Positions 1 through 11,046 are shown, counted from the stretch's first letter. The stretch is 64,000 nucleotides of DNA from Multifurca ochricompacta (GCA_022496185.1 WTXG01000071.1:99882-163881), one strand, 5' to 3'. Made by a program: numbers and translations. The notes: generated by a model not told the origin, from the letters alone.

Positions 1-81
1 GCTTTGCATAGTCACACGATTCACAACTAAGGGGAAAAACATCGTTTATTAGTCGCAGTCCGGTGACTGCATTGTTGTGGA

Positions 82-539
82 TCAAGCGCGGATGGAGTCC
101 ACTGAGATGTGTCTGAGGCGTCTGTGAAGCATGAGAATATCCACTCTCTTGGGTTCGGGTGCGACTGCTGCCGCGTGTACGTGCTCGACTTTGTATAGCC
201 CATTGGGGCTTGCGCTGATTTTGCCAATCTCATCTCCTTTTGTATTTTTGATCTTGCAATCCTGGCCTTCGAAGGAAACAGTGTAACCGGCATTTGCAAT
301 ACGTCCAATGGATACAACGGTGAGTCCAATTTCAGGTGCATATAAAGCATCTTTGAGAATAACTGGTGTGGTCTTCAGCCCATTTGGCACCTCGATTTGA
401 AGATCGCCAGTTCCGATGGCATAGAAAACTCGTTTGTCGGCTGCAGTGATTGCTCTGGGTGGAATAGATCAATAAGAAGTGAAACGTTGGAGAAATGGGG
501 AGATGTGTCATGAAGCACCAGAGTCATAAAGCTTGGTTT
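82..539 (-). pseudogene. Copia element A, protease/GAG-pre-integrase remnant
   Basis: The minus strand encodes a piece of a Ty1/copia polyprotein. It has a post-protease stretch (LKDALYAPEIGLTVVSIGRI) followed by a GAG-pre-integrase-like motif (LHRRLRHIS, residues about 87-95 of the longest open stretch), then a stop. It is the downstream part of the element whose gag lies at 5435-6388. The two were one locus until element 1 inserted at 540-544. The rest of this polyprotein lies left of the window. Family membership is clear from motif order; the copy is a dead fragment. Confidence 0.8.
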
Positions 540-544
540 CAGTG
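540..544. repeat. Target site duplication of element 1 (left copy)
   Basis: CAGTG directly precedes the TGTTA start of the 5' LTR. The same five bases follow the 3' LTR at 5440-5444. A 5-bp duplication is usual for copia integration and fixes the element ends. Confidence 0.95.
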
Positions 545-851
545 TGTTAGAATACAGCCACGGCACGCAGCCACATAGATACCAGAGATGGCGGCCCGAG
601 ATCGATCATATCAAGGCTGTCCTACACAATGCACGAGGTGTTGTGCAAATTTCTTTACTTTAATATAGGACTATTCGCATAGTTAGTGTCCTCAGTCTTT
701 CTGTTCCAAAGACTGAGGTCAGTATCATTCTCTTCGTAGCTACATTGTCTTTTACTAATTCTTTCTGTAGCTACTCGCTTTTCTAGGTATTACCTAGCAA
801 TATAGTCTTTCTGTTCCAAAGACTGAGCTACTCGCTTTTCTAGCTCTTACA
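545..851 (+). repeat. 5' LTR of element 1
   Basis: The LTR starts TGTTA and ends TTACA. A TATA-like AATATA lies near 662. Downstream is a repeated module: exon a (696-717), an intron-like GTCAGT..TAG segment (718-770) with a TACTAAT branch-like site, exon b (771-786), a spacer that starts GT and ends AG (787-805), then a and b again directly joined (806-843). Differences from the 3' LTR at 584, 613 and 618 all turn a CpG into TpG or CpA. Confidence 0.95.
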
Positions 852-867
852 GATTATGAGACCTGAG
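852..867 (+). promoter_or_regulatory. Primer binding site of element 1
   Basis: GATTATGAGACCTGAG follows the 5' LTR. It resembles the complement of the anticodon half of initiator tRNA-Met (GGTTATGAGCCCTG), with 12 of 14 positions alike. Priming from an internal half of this tRNA is known for Drosophila copia and yeast Ty5. The match is imperfect, so the assignment is likely but not certain. Confidence 0.6.
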
Positions 868-925
868 TTTCTCTAAATTGAACCAGAATACATACCAGAC
901 AGAAAACCACCACGCACCATAAACA

Positions 926-3900
926 ATGAGTTCCCCAATCAGCACAGCGGCACCCAAAGCGGCAGCAGCACTGTCTACAAAAGGAGCACGTCAATATGAC
1001 ATACCATACTTGGAAGAAGATGGTGGCAATTTCATGTTCTGGAAGTACAGAGTTCAAATGGTCTTGAAACTGCGGAGATTGTGGTCCATGGTTGATGGAT
1101 CAGAGCCTCAGCCAAATCCTACAGCACCTCCTGAAGCACAGGAGGAATGGGCATTCAAAGATAGCGAAGCGCAAGCACAGATATCGTTAACTCTCAAGGA
1201 CGAACCCCTAAGTACTGTCTTATATGCTAAGATGGCCAAGGAATGCTGGGATAAGTTATTAGTCCGCTACGAAGGCAAAGGAGAACAAAAGATAGTCTAC
1301 CTTATCAACGACGTCTTCCGCTCCACCCTCTCAGACACAGAATCCCTGGAGCCCCAGATAAATGCCATAGTCAGGGCTGCCCATACAATTTCCAACATTG
1401 GCTTACCACTGGATGACAAGCTCGTCGCCTTCGCAATCATTTCCTCACTCCCAACCTCTCTATCCACCTTAAAAACCATCCTTTCCACGACAAATCCCTC
1501 TTCCCTCACTGTTGAACACGTTAAATCACAGATAATCCTTGACGAACAGCGCTGCGTCCAAGAATTGGGCCTTGGCGCAACCGCTTACTTCACACGCTCA
1601 GCAAAAGCAGCTAAAAAAGGAAAAGGAAAGTCAGAAGAGGACAAGCCAAAGAAACGGTGTACTCACTGTAAAAAGCGTGGGCATGTGGTGGAAGAATGTT
1701 GGAAGCTCAAGAAGGAAAATGAAGCCAAAGCTAATGACTCAGGTGCCAATGCTCAGCAATCCTCCTCTAACGCTAAGGTCGCGGCAAAAGTCGCTTTAAT
1801 GGATAGCCAGCCCATCCAAAGCGAAGACCCCGTACTCCTGTTCAAAGTGCTACAAGTCCTATCAGCATGCGTCGACCTCAATCAGCAATGGATAATCGAT
1901 TCAGGGGCATCACATACCATGTGTTCCCATAGGAATTGGTTTTTCCAGTTTAAATCACTTTCAATCCCAGTCAAGATCGTCCTAGGCGATAACAGCTCAA
2001 TTCTTGGCACCGGCATCAGTAGTATCCACATCCGAATGAGGGCAAACAACAAGTGGACTAACACAATTCTCCAAGATGTCCTGTACATTCCCGAATTGCA
2101 TGGAAATCTACTGTCCGTTGCCCAACTTGCAAGCCGCGGAGCCGATGTCCGCTTTGCTAAGAACACCTGCCAAATCTATAGTCAGACTGGGGTATTTACC
2201 TGTGAGGGACGCCTCGAAGGAAACCTCTACATCATGGACACACGTACTGTCGCACCAGAGACAGTGCACATCGCCAGGGTGGACGCTTTCCCAGCTGAAG
2301 GAGACGAAATTAGCCCTAAAGATGAAACCGCATTAATCGCACTAAGCACAGTCGCAAAGGCAGACCTACATACCTGGCATCGAAGACTCGGGCACCTCAA
2401 TGCTGACGCCGTTCTCCGCATGGTTCAAAAGGGAATGGTCAAGGGAATGGACATTACCTCGGAGTCAAGTCCACCTGGCCCCTGCGAGTCATGCCTTAAG
2501 GGAAAGCAAACACGCGCTGAGATCCAGAAGTCCACGGAAACCAGAGCCACTGTAGTCTTAGGCTGAGTCTTCTCCGATGTGTGCGGAAAGCTACCACGGC
2601 GATCCCACCAAGGGTATGAATACTTTGTGACCTGGGTGGATGACAAGTCGCGGAAAGTCTTCGTAGCCAGCATGCGCGAAAAATCCAAGGTCGTGCGACA
2701 CTTAAAAACCTTCATTGCACGCGTGGAAGTCGAAACTGGGGGGAGAATCAAAGCCCTGTGTACAGATGGAGGGGGCAAGTACACTGCAACCACAGTCCAG
2801 AAGTTCCTGCAAGATAAAGGCATCAGACATGAGATGACGACACCTGACACTCCACAGCACAATGGCGTTGCTGAACGGATGAATCGAACACTCCTCGACA
2901 GGGTCCGAATGATGTTACTTGATGCTGATCTGCCTGAAACCTACTGGTACAACGTGCTAGAATATGCTGCTTACCTGCACAACGTCACCCCTACTCGCGC
3001 TCTAGATGACACCACCCCAGAAGAAGCTTGGAGCGGCAACAAACCAGATGTCTCTCGCCTGCGGATTTTTGGATGCCGAGCGTTCATGTATATTCCTGAG
3101 AGGTATCGCACCAAGCTGGGTGCACGATCCCTCCAATGCACTTTCCTCGGCTATGCGCGGCAGCGCAAGGCATTTAGATTGGTACATCACTCGACAGGCC
3201 GATTTTTTGAGTCCCGTGATGTCATATTCGATGAAGGGGGGCCGGGAAGTCGTCATGAACGAGTAATCATCGAAATTGACAACGCCGAACATGCAGAGCC
3301 AAGGGAGGAAGGCAAAAACAGTAACATTCAGCCGCATACAATAACTACGCCAACAAAAACTACTAGCCAACATCAGCCAAGTAGCGATAGCGAAGTCGAG
3401 AGTGCACTCACCGAACCCCCAGCACCAGAACCAATGCCCATCTCCACCATTACCACCCGACTCAAACGATCCACACGTCCTCCTGTCCGCGATGATGACC
3501 CTCGCTATTCTGTCAGTTCTTACGCAACTAGACGGGACCCTGCAGAACAAGTCAATATTGCGACATCTGACCTAGCAAGTGACCCACGCACCTACAAAGA
3601 AGCTATGGCGCGACCCAACGCCGGCAAGTGGGATGCAGCCTGCCAGGAAGAAATGCGATCATTCGAAAGCATGGGAGTCTACGAGGTTGTCACACGCCCA
3701 AATGGACGTAAAGTTGTTGGCAGTAAATGGGTGTTCCGTACGAAGCGTGGACCCACAGGGGAAGTCTTAAGGCACAAAGCTCGCATTGTGGCACAGGGTT
3801 TCACACAAGTCGAAGGCGTTGACTACGACGAGACTTTTGCGCCCGTTGTGAAGTTTGCATCTCTTCGCGCAATTCTTGCATTGGCAACGCAGTTTGATCT

Positions 3901-5125
3901 TGAAGTACACCAAATGGATGTGAAGTCGGCATATCTTAATGGTGAGCTCAAGGAAGAAATATATATGGAACCACCCCCGGGTTTCGACATCCCTGAGGGC
4001 ATGGTACTCTGACTAGTCAAGGTGGTATATGGCACTAAGCAAGGCGGCTGCGTATGGTACCAAGATATCAGAGCGAAGTTAGAAAGTATAGGATATCAAC
4101 GCACCGAGGCCGACCACGCCGTGTTCGTCCACCACAGAAACAATACCCCATCCATCATTGCCCTCTACGTTGACGATATCACCATGGTGTCTAAAACTCT
4201 GGAGGAAATAAATGAGGATAAGGAGGCACTCAAAAGGGTCTATGAAATGACAGACCTTGGTGAGCTTACCTGGATTCTTGGGATGCATGTCACTCGCGAC
4301 TGGAAAGCAGGTTGGATGGCACTCTCCCAGAAAAAATACATTGTAGAAATCTTGGCGCATTACGGAAAATCTGATGTTCGACCCATCAGCACCCCTGCTC
4401 TCGCGAATGAGCACTTAATCAAACTTGACTCACCCACTGTCGATGTCAAGGCGTACCAGCAAGCCATTGGCGCCTTGATGTATCCCATGCTCGGCACCCG
4501 CCCGGACCTCGCATACACAGTCACTGCACTCGGACGACATGCTGCGAATCCTGGAGAGGAACATAAGCGAGCCCTAGATCGCGCGTTCCGTTACCTTAGA
4601 GCCACAAGCGGCACGAAGCTAGTCTTCACACGCAGTGCACCTAGAGGAACTGAGCTGCAAGGTTATGTTGATGCCGATTGGGCTAGCGACGTGAACGATC
4701 GAAAATCAACTTCGGGCTTTGTCTTCATGCTAGCTGGAGGCGCGATAAGTTGGAGCTTGAAAAAGCAACCTTCAATTGCGCTATCGAGCACTGAGGCAGA
4801 GTATATTGCAGGAGCCCATGCCGCGAAGGAGGCCGTCTGGTTGCGTCGGCTACTAGCTGAAATCCACCAGAAGGATGACTTACCAACTACCCTTCACATG
4901 GACAACCAATCTGCGATATCAGTCACCCGAAACCCCGAATTCCATGATCGCACCAAACACATTGAGATCAGACACCACTTCTTGAGGCACATGCACGAAC
5001 ACCAAGAGATCAAATTGAAGTATGTACCAACAGAAGAACAACTTGCAGATGTGTTGACAAAGGGCCTTGTGCGGGAGAAACATGAGAAGTTCACTGAAGC
5101 GATGGGCATTCAGCGTGCAGGCTGA
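926..5125 (+). pseudogene. Copia gag-pol polyprotein, two in-frame stops
   Basis: One frame runs 926-5125 and is interrupted only by TGA at 2564 and 4010. Domains in order: gag with a CCHC knuckle (CTHCKKRGHVVEEC, residues 245-258); protease with WIIDSGAS (Asp at residue 325); GAG-pre-integrase with WHRRLGH and a CESC zinc site; integrase with TDGGGKY and QHNGVAERMNR; reverse transcriptase with HQMDVKSAYLNG and YVDDI; RNase H with DADWASD and STEAEYIA. Both TGA codons fall where relatives usually have Arg, so CGA-to-TGA changes are likely. All domains are otherwise present. The copy is probably inactive unless the stops are read through. The start at 926 is the first ATG with a copia gag-like N-terminus. 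Confidence 0.93.
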
Positions 5126-5132
5126 GGGGGCG

Positions 5133-5439
5133 TGTTAGAATACAGCCACGGCACGCAGCCACATAGATACCGGAGATGGCGGCCCGAGATCGATCATATC
5201 GAGGCCGTCCTACACAATGCACGAGGTGTTGTGCAAATTTCTTTACTTTAATATAGGACTATTCGCATAGTTAGTGTCCTCAGTCTTTCTGTTCCAAAGA
5301 CTGAGGTCAGTATCATTCTCTTCGTAGCTACATTGTCTTTTACTAATTCTTTCTGTAGCTACTCGCTTTTCTAGGTATTACCTAGCAATATAGTCTTTCT
5401 GTTCCAAAGACTGAGCTACTCGCTTTTCTAGCTCTTACA
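5133..5439 (+). repeat. 3' LTR of element 1
   Basis: This is the second 307-bp LTR, with 304 of 307 positions equal to the 5' copy. It starts seven bases after the gag-pol stop, behind a short purine-rich tract (GAGGGGGCG) that would serve as plus-strand primer. It carries the same a-intron-b-spacer-ab module. CAGTG follows at 5440-5444. Confidence 0.95.
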
Positions 5440-6388
5440 CAGTGGTAAGTGCTGCACTCGCCATGTCATGTACTGATGTGTTTTGTAGATCGCTTTGATC
5501 TTGCATCATGATCGAGGACTCGTTCTCTTGATCACCTAGTTCTTCTATCACGGCCCAAGACTCAATATCGTTGGTCTTCTCTGCGATTGCAGCAACAGTG
5601 TTCGCGCTATTGCCTTTCTTCTTTGGCCATTGTCCCTCCTTTCCTCCTCCTTTTGCCCAGCACTCCGCTTTAACATGCCCCTTCTTGTGGCAGTTAAAGC
5701 ACTCGACATCGCGCTTGCTCTTCTTTTTGTGCTGGCTACTGGCTGCAAATGCTTCATCTTGAGGCAATTTGTCTTTGCGGAGGAGCTTCTTTTCATAAGT
5801 GTTGATAGCGACCCTTTTGACAGCTGCAGGTGTCAAGGCCAAATTACTGGAGTCGTATGTGGTTGTGAGGGAATCGATGGCGGCATCGTAAGATGGTGGA
5901 AGGGAGCCTGTGAGGATGTCTACATATTCGTCCTCGCCAATAGTTCTCCCAACAGATGCGAGCTTCTCTCGCATGTCATCAAGGTTGTCAAGGTGGGCAT
6001 GTACATTATCATCCTCCCCACACTTCAAGTTTCTAAACTTCCTTCCCAGATTGACCATCAAACTACTTGATCACTTCTCGAACAAGTTCTTCAGTGAGTC
6101 CCAAACGTCCTTTGCTGTGGTCTTGTCTTTGATCTGGTTGAAGATTGTGTCAGGTACAGATACGCCAATAAGCTCTTTCACTGAAGCTTCATGCATTGCC
6201 CATCGTTCATTGGGGGAACATCCTCCAACTGTGCCGGCATTGGTGTAAGTGGCTGTTATTGTGGCACTTGTGATGATTTCGGATAGCCCCTTCACATTGA
6301 AAGTCCACTTCATGCGGTCCCAGTAAGTGATCCAGTTGGATCCATCTGCAGCTAACTTGGTCAGGATGATCTTCATGTCGTCTCCCAT
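5435..6388 (-). pseudogene. Copia element A gag, one in-frame stop
   Basis: Minus-strand gag begins at 6388. It has the DUF4219/UBN2-like start (residues near GSNWITYWDRMKW), a central helical region, and a CCHC knuckle (CFNCHKKGHVKAEC) near its end. A TGA at 6071-6073 interrupts one frame at a position where copia gags usually have Arg (LFEKRS), suggesting another CGA-to-TGA change. The frame is then cut at 5444 by the insertion of element 1 and resumes at about 539 on the far side. Confidence 0.88.
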
Positions 6389-6478
6389 AATGTGAAAAGA
6401 GGGTGGTGCAGATAAAAAATGCAGGGTAAGTTTTCAAGGTTTGTCTTTGGTCTTTTGCATTGATTTAATTGGCGACAG

Positions 6479-6492
6479 CAGGGCCCATAACC
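6479..6492 (-). promoter_or_regulatory. Primer binding site of copia element A
   Basis: The minus strand reads GGTTATGGGCCCTG, 13 of 14 matches to the complement of the initiator tRNA-Met anticodon half. The same 14-mer occurs next to elements B, C and D. It lies just upstream of the gag leader and directly after an LTR end reading ATACCA. Confidence 0.85.
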
Positions 6493-6890
6493 TGGTATGA
6501 TTATGGACGCAAAAGAAGACAAGTGGAGACACGCAAGTGGGTTTAGAGGTGGACACAAAGCAAGAAACTCTGATTTGATACAAGCAAAACTAATAGGTTT
6601 TTTATACAGTTTATACTATAGGAGTCAAATAGGAGACACAATACAAAGGAGTCGAAGCAGAAAGCCAAAAGCAATGGCTAGGGGTTCATACAATGTAAAC
6701 TACAAGTCCTTTAGAATGAAGCGTGTGCGATGCTGAGTAAAAGGGGGTGTGCAATAGAATGATTACTGAAACAGATTTAAGTCGTGCTTGAATAAAATAA
6801 AACCAGAGTAATAAAATGGAAAGGTAGAATGCATTTACTCTTCCGAACATGAAACCTTAGACCATAGAATCTTGAGCGGTGTCCAAAGAA
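6493..6890 (-). repeat. LTR of copia element A (outer end approximate)
   Basis: The LTR of element A must abut its primer site and so begins at 6493 on the plus strand with TGGTAT. In minus-strand sense it has a TATA-like TATAAAAAA near 6600. The far end cannot be fixed because the partner LTR is outside the window and a LINE begins near 6900. No a-b splice-like module was seen in this LTR. Confidence 0.55.
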
Positions 6891-6935
6891 TTAAGCTTGT
6901 CCGATTTGCACGTCTTGAGATCCAGATCCATCAGA

Positions 6936-8724
6936 CCCCTCCCTTGCCTCTTGGGTCCTCTCTTTCCTTTCGGGCCGCTCCGCCTCCCTCTCGTTCAATG
7001 GGGAGGTGGGATCTCCCCACCCTGTTTCCATTGGGACACCCCAGGGCTCTCCCCTCTCCCCAGTGCTGGCCACCCTATACTGTGCTCCACTTCTTGCTTT
7101 GGCTTCCTCTTGGACAGGCTGCCGGCTTTCGATGTACATCGACAATGGCCTCCTCTTTGCTTGGGGAACCACCTGGGATGCAGTCACCTCCTCCCTCCAC
7201 TCCCACTACAAGGTGGCAGTTGACTGGCTTGCCCGTGCAGGCATGTCAATTGACCCTGCCAAGTCAGAGACCCTCTTTTTCTCCCGCGCACGTAAGCGCA
7301 ACTTACCCCCTGCAGGCATTTTCTTGCCCCAGCCATCACACTCCACATACTATTATGTGGTGGCTGGGGCCCAGGTGCACTATCTTGGTTTTTTTTTCAC
7401 TAAGAACCTGTCCTGGCGCCCCCATACACAAATCATGTGCCGATGCGCACAAGCTTCCCTGCGTGGCCTCTGTGTCCTGGGCAACACTGAACGGGGCCTT
7501 TCCATGGCCAACTGGCATTTGATCCTTAATGCCATTTGCCTACCCGTACTGACCTATGGCTCCCAGCTTTGGGTCCACTCCCACCAGGCCACTGGCCTCA
7601 TCAAATTGCTCCAAGGTGTTGCCAACATTATGGTCAAGACAATCTCAGGGTCCTTTCATACTGCCCCTCACCAACCACTCCACGAACTTGTGTGGCTCCT
7701 TCCAATGAAGCACTATGTTGCCAAGCTTGCCGACACTACCTCCTTACAGTATGCCATGCTCCCTGCCCACTCCCAGCTGTCCCTGCACCTCTGTGCATCC
7801 CATGACAACTTGCTCTGGGCCCCCTCCTCCAGACCGCACTCCCGCCGCACCCTGGTCCACCCAACCCCCCTGCGCATGCTCGCTGCCCGCACACCCCCAC
7901 TGTCCTGCCCTGCAGACGTCCTTGCCTTCCAGCCATGGGACCTCCCTGACTGGGGTGACCGCATTACCCTGGTGGGCACTACCCACCAACAGACTTGTAA
8001 AGACGAACTGGCAGCCCTCATCTGGGTCCCCTGCTCCTCTGTTGCATTGGCTCATGTCAGTGTTTGCCTTGCACATGAAGGCCGGGCCGACAACAAGAAG
8101 GTGGGTGCAGCTGCAGCCACACTCATGGACTGCCAGGGGGAATGGACAATGGAATGGTGCCGTGGCACCAATGTGTCACGGAGCGAGGTGGAGCTGTTCG
8201 GTTTGGCACACACCCTCAGTTGGCTGTGTAGCTTCCTGCGTGGGTCCCCTGTTCCTGACCGTCTTGTGCTCACATCGTCCTCATCAGCTGCCCTACTTGG
8301 CTTACACTCGCGGGACCCCTGCAAGTTCACTGGTGATTTCATTCTTTTCCATCACTCATTGGCTGACTTCCTTTCCTCCTTTCCTGACACCTCCCTTACC
8401 TTCATGTGGGTCCCAGGGGGTGCCTCGTACCGGGCCTCAACTGTCTCTGCCAAGGCGGCCACCCATGCCCGCGTCCACACTCCACTCAGCGATATGGAGC
8501 AGAAGCCCTCCCCACTCCAGTGGCGGGCTCTCTCCCGCCTCCGCACCTATGACAACTGGCATGAGGAATGGCTCTGTGCCCGTGCCCTCTCCTCTCCTTC
8601 TGACCCTGACTCTGCTGGCTCTGACTTCCATGCCTACTCCCTCTCTATTTCTCAGCCCCCAGATGGCTCCAACCACCCCCTTTGGACTGCGGCTACAAAG
8701 AAGCATGATGTGCCTTTCACCTGA
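6936..8724 (+). pseudogene. LINE reverse transcriptase/RNase H fragment
   Basis: The open frame covers the C-terminal half of a non-LTR reverse transcriptase. Visible are motif GTPQGSPLSP (near 7030) and the catalytic C motif as YIDN (near 7140) instead of YxDD, so the second catalytic Asp is lost. A thumb region with YGSQLW and a region resembling the Tad/I-clade RNase H (about 8050-8430) follow. The frame ends at TGA 8722-8724, where the reading shifts to the next segment. The missing N-terminus, the active-site change and the frameshift make it non-functional. Confidence 0.85.
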
Positions 8725-8729
8725 CACAC

Positions 8730-9035
8730 ATGCTCAACAGCCATGCGTTTACTGCAGAGTACCACGAGTGGTTCTTCCCAACCCAGCCTGTCTCCGCCCG
8801 CACCTGCCCCTGTGACTCTACCACCCTGGCGACCTTTATCCATGTCCTGGTCGAATGCCCCTTGTATGCCCAAGCGCAGGCAACATGGATGCTTACCCCT
8901 CAAGATCTGGATGATCTCACCATCCCCCAGATTTTCAACCAGCATGGGGTTGTTGGCCATTTACTGGAGTTTCTGCAAGAGACACGGGCTTTCTTCAAGC
9001 CCATCTCCTCATGCCGGCCTCGCGAGCCCGACTGA
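8730..9035 (+). pseudogene. LINE C-terminal zinc-knuckle segment (frameshifted)
   Basis: This frame continues the LINE after a frameshift near 8700-8720. It shows CPCDS then FIHVLVECPLY, the C-x-C...H...C pattern found at the end of many fungal LINE ORF2 proteins. A similar tail (LFTTPP..IRAFTRPPSSL) is seen on the minus strand near 30080-30260. The segment ends at TGA 9033-9035, followed by an untranslated tail and the poly(A). Confidence 0.8.
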
Positions 9036-9290
9036 GTTTGTGTTTCAGCAGACTGGGACTTAGGTTAGTTCATTCTTTTCTGGGTTCTTGAATGGTCTCT
9101 GTTTTCGGACAGCCTCTCTACTTTACACATATACTTCAAATTTTTCCTTCGGGGTTTTTCACCATGTCCCTGCTGACTTTCCCTCATGTCCATAGTACTT
9201 AATAGTTACATTGTACCCTGATGTAGCCGCGTGATTGGGCATCGTCCCGCAAGCACATCAATAAACTCAATCCAAAAAAAAAAAAAAAAA

Positions 9291-9610
9291 GACCAACTCC
9301 AAAAAATAGATTGCACGTTGCGAGTGAAACTGCCCACTTGGATTTAAAAAATCAATGGTAAATCACAAGGACATAGCCAATAAATCTAAGTGTGTTCCCT
9401 GAAATGCCTCAAAATGTTAGGCTCGACTTGGACATCGTGGTCTTAGCAAGGTGCACCTGTAATCCCCCAATGGTAGGCCAAAAACAGTAAGGTAAGCCGA
9501 TAGAACATAATTTATACACATAGTAGGTCCTTAATTCCCAACTGCGTAATTGATTCAATAAATAAGGTTATGAGAGTGAGATCCGAGAGTCAAAACGCAT
9601 CGAAGCCTGA
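9291..9610. other. Non-coding stretch after the LINE
   Basis: AT-rich DNA with no open frame worth calling. No recognisable repeat was seen. It separates the LINE tail from the decayed copia gag that begins near 9610. Confidence 0.5.
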
Positions 9611-10660
9611 ATGGTCCTCACTAAACGTATTGCCTCTCTACATTGCTGCGTAGCCCTTCGGATCTCAATTCCAATAGTTGAGGTCAAGAATGAGACCGAT
9701 AATGGTAGAAGGGATACTTTAGATGGGTCCGGGGCCAATTTTCACGACGAACGGATCGCGGAGTATGTAAATGGAAGCGAGTCCAAGAGCTTGGAAATAA
9801 AGGGTGTTGAGACGAGCCGGACTCCCGGGTGGACCCGATCTAACGATCGTGATAAGATAAGCTAAAGTGCGTCCATTAACTGATTGAGATACAATTCCAC
9901 ATTGCACGCACAACACATTCCTTCTTATATCTTGTCATGAACTATTTACTGTTATGATTGTCACACCTTTATGTAGTATAAAAGGTTGTTATATTGTATG
10001 CATTCACTTCAGTTTTGACCACAACAACTGAAGTGAGTATCAGTATCTTATCTTTACTGTAGTTAGCTAACGCTTAGTAATAGCCTATCCGCTATCTACA
10101 TAGGTAATGATACTAATTAATATATAAGTTTTGACCACAACAACTGAACCTATCCGCTATCTACATAGATAGCTAAACCCTTTCACAGCTGCGTTTCGTC
10201 AAAGGGCATGTCCAAATTCTCTGAATCGTAGGCCCCCGAGTCCAGGACGTCCTGCCATGCCTTTGTCAGGCGCTGGACGTGAGCGGGGACATCCCCGTCA
10301 GAATAAGATTATTAGATCAGAATTTCGAATTGTTGTCCATATTTCTTTGGCCGTTGTGGACTGTCCGATTATATATAGAAAGTCGTCTGGGATGTTCGCC
10401 ACGAGTTGAAGCCGCGCACACGCGTCTCGCATTTTCCAGCGCCTTCGCTCAGACTCTTCCGTCGGAGCTACTTCTGTACCATCGACGAGACCCCACAGGC
10501 CGCGAGACTGGAGTATGAGCTTAGTCCTGCATGACCAAATCGAATAGTTGCCCATTTCGAGCTTCGATTGGATTGTAATGGGGTCGAGTTGCCAACTCTC
10601 TAAGCCATAAGCGTTAAACATGCTGGGTGCCATAGGGGTTTTCGCGCGGTGTGTGACCAC
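9610..10660 (-). pseudogene. Decayed copia gag, split by a solo LTR
   Basis: The minus strand carries a copia gag N-terminus (10298-10660: residues like LESWQLDPITIQSKLEMGNY, then GLWGLVDGTE and ERRRWKMRDACARLQL). Its continuation at 10195-10300 and 9610-9880 aligns base by base with the second gag relic at 14830-15530. The solo LTR at 9881-10195 sits inside it. Many stops and indels are present. An LTR of the same element may be 10696-11046. Confidence 0.75.
9881..10195 (+). repeat. Solo copia LTR with splice-copy module
   Basis: TGATT...TTTCA, 315 bp. TATAAAAG at 9977 is followed 36 nt later by exon a (10013-10032). Next come an intron-like GTGAGT..AATAG segment (10033-10083, with GCTAAC branch-like site), exon b (10084-10103), a spacer starting GT and ending AG (10104-10128), then a and b joined (10129-10168). 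Both copies are identical (20/20 and 20/20). It interrupts a gag relic. A clear target duplication was not seen, so the ends may be off by a few bases. Confidence 0.8.
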
Positions 10661-10695
10661 TTAGAGGTAAATCTACTGGTTATTCGAGTGGGAGT

Positions 10696-11046
10696 TGTTA
10701 GTGACCTGGCGTCAGGTAGTTGTCTAGCTTACCGGGGCTAGAGGCGCCTGTTTTAAACTGTTTTTTGTTACGTTCAAGCTCGATGATCGTTCTATGGTCA
10801 GAGATAGTTCGGGTGATTAGAAGAAAAGGAGATAGATTCCAGGAGACAAGAGCTTGTAGAGATACAAGGAGCTCAAGACTGGAGAGTCTGAGCGTAGTAA
10901 CTACAGCTTATATACATGTACACTGCAGAAAGTGACGTCGTGTTGAAGACGTCGTTGAGACAAGGCTAGGCCTATACTTGTTGAAGTACGTGTGACGAAC
11001 GAAGGAAAAAGGAATACAAATGATGTCATACATAGCAGGTTGTAAC
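10696..11046 (-). repeat. Probable LTR beside the gag relic
   Basis: 351 bp bounded by TGTTA and TAACA. In minus-strand sense it starts TGTTACAACC, has a TATATAAG promoter-like box near 10910 and ends GTCACTAACA, 35 bp upstream of the gag relic start. This is where the 5' LTR of that minus-strand element should be. TGTTAGTGACC at its edge recurs as TGTTAGTGACG at 15625, next to the second gag relic. Confidence 0.6.

Larger units (their letters stand above)
545..5439 (+). mobile_element. Ty1/copia LTR retrotransposon, element 1 (full length)
   Basis: This is a complete copia element of 4895 bp with two 307-bp LTRs (545-851 and 5133-5439), an iMet-like primer binding site, one gag-pol frame in copia order (gag, protease, integrase, RT, RNase H) and a CAGTG target duplication. 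The LTRs differ at only three sites, so the insertion is recent. The frame is closed at two TGA codons (2564-2566 and 4010-4012). It is nested inside copia element A, which lies in the opposite orientation. Confidence 0.95.
6900..9290 (+). mobile_element. 5'-truncated LINE retrotransposon with poly(A) tail
   Basis: The remnant starts inside the reverse transcriptase (SFLSGRSASLSFNG then GTPQGSPLSPVL), runs through a degenerate RNase H and a zinc-knuckle tail, and ends in AATAAA (9260-9265) plus 17 A residues (9274-9290). 5' truncation and a poly(A) tail are typical of target-primed reverse transcription. The left boundary is approximate. A convincing target duplication was not found. Confidence 0.9.

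Noticed and set aside
6872..7522. Alternative 216-codon frame overlapping the LINE
   Set aside because: Shadow frame of the reverse transcriptase with no motif of its own.
6859..9300. LINE target duplication from AGACCA at both ends
   Set aside because: Six bases in AT-rich DNA with an uncertain left boundary; could be chance.
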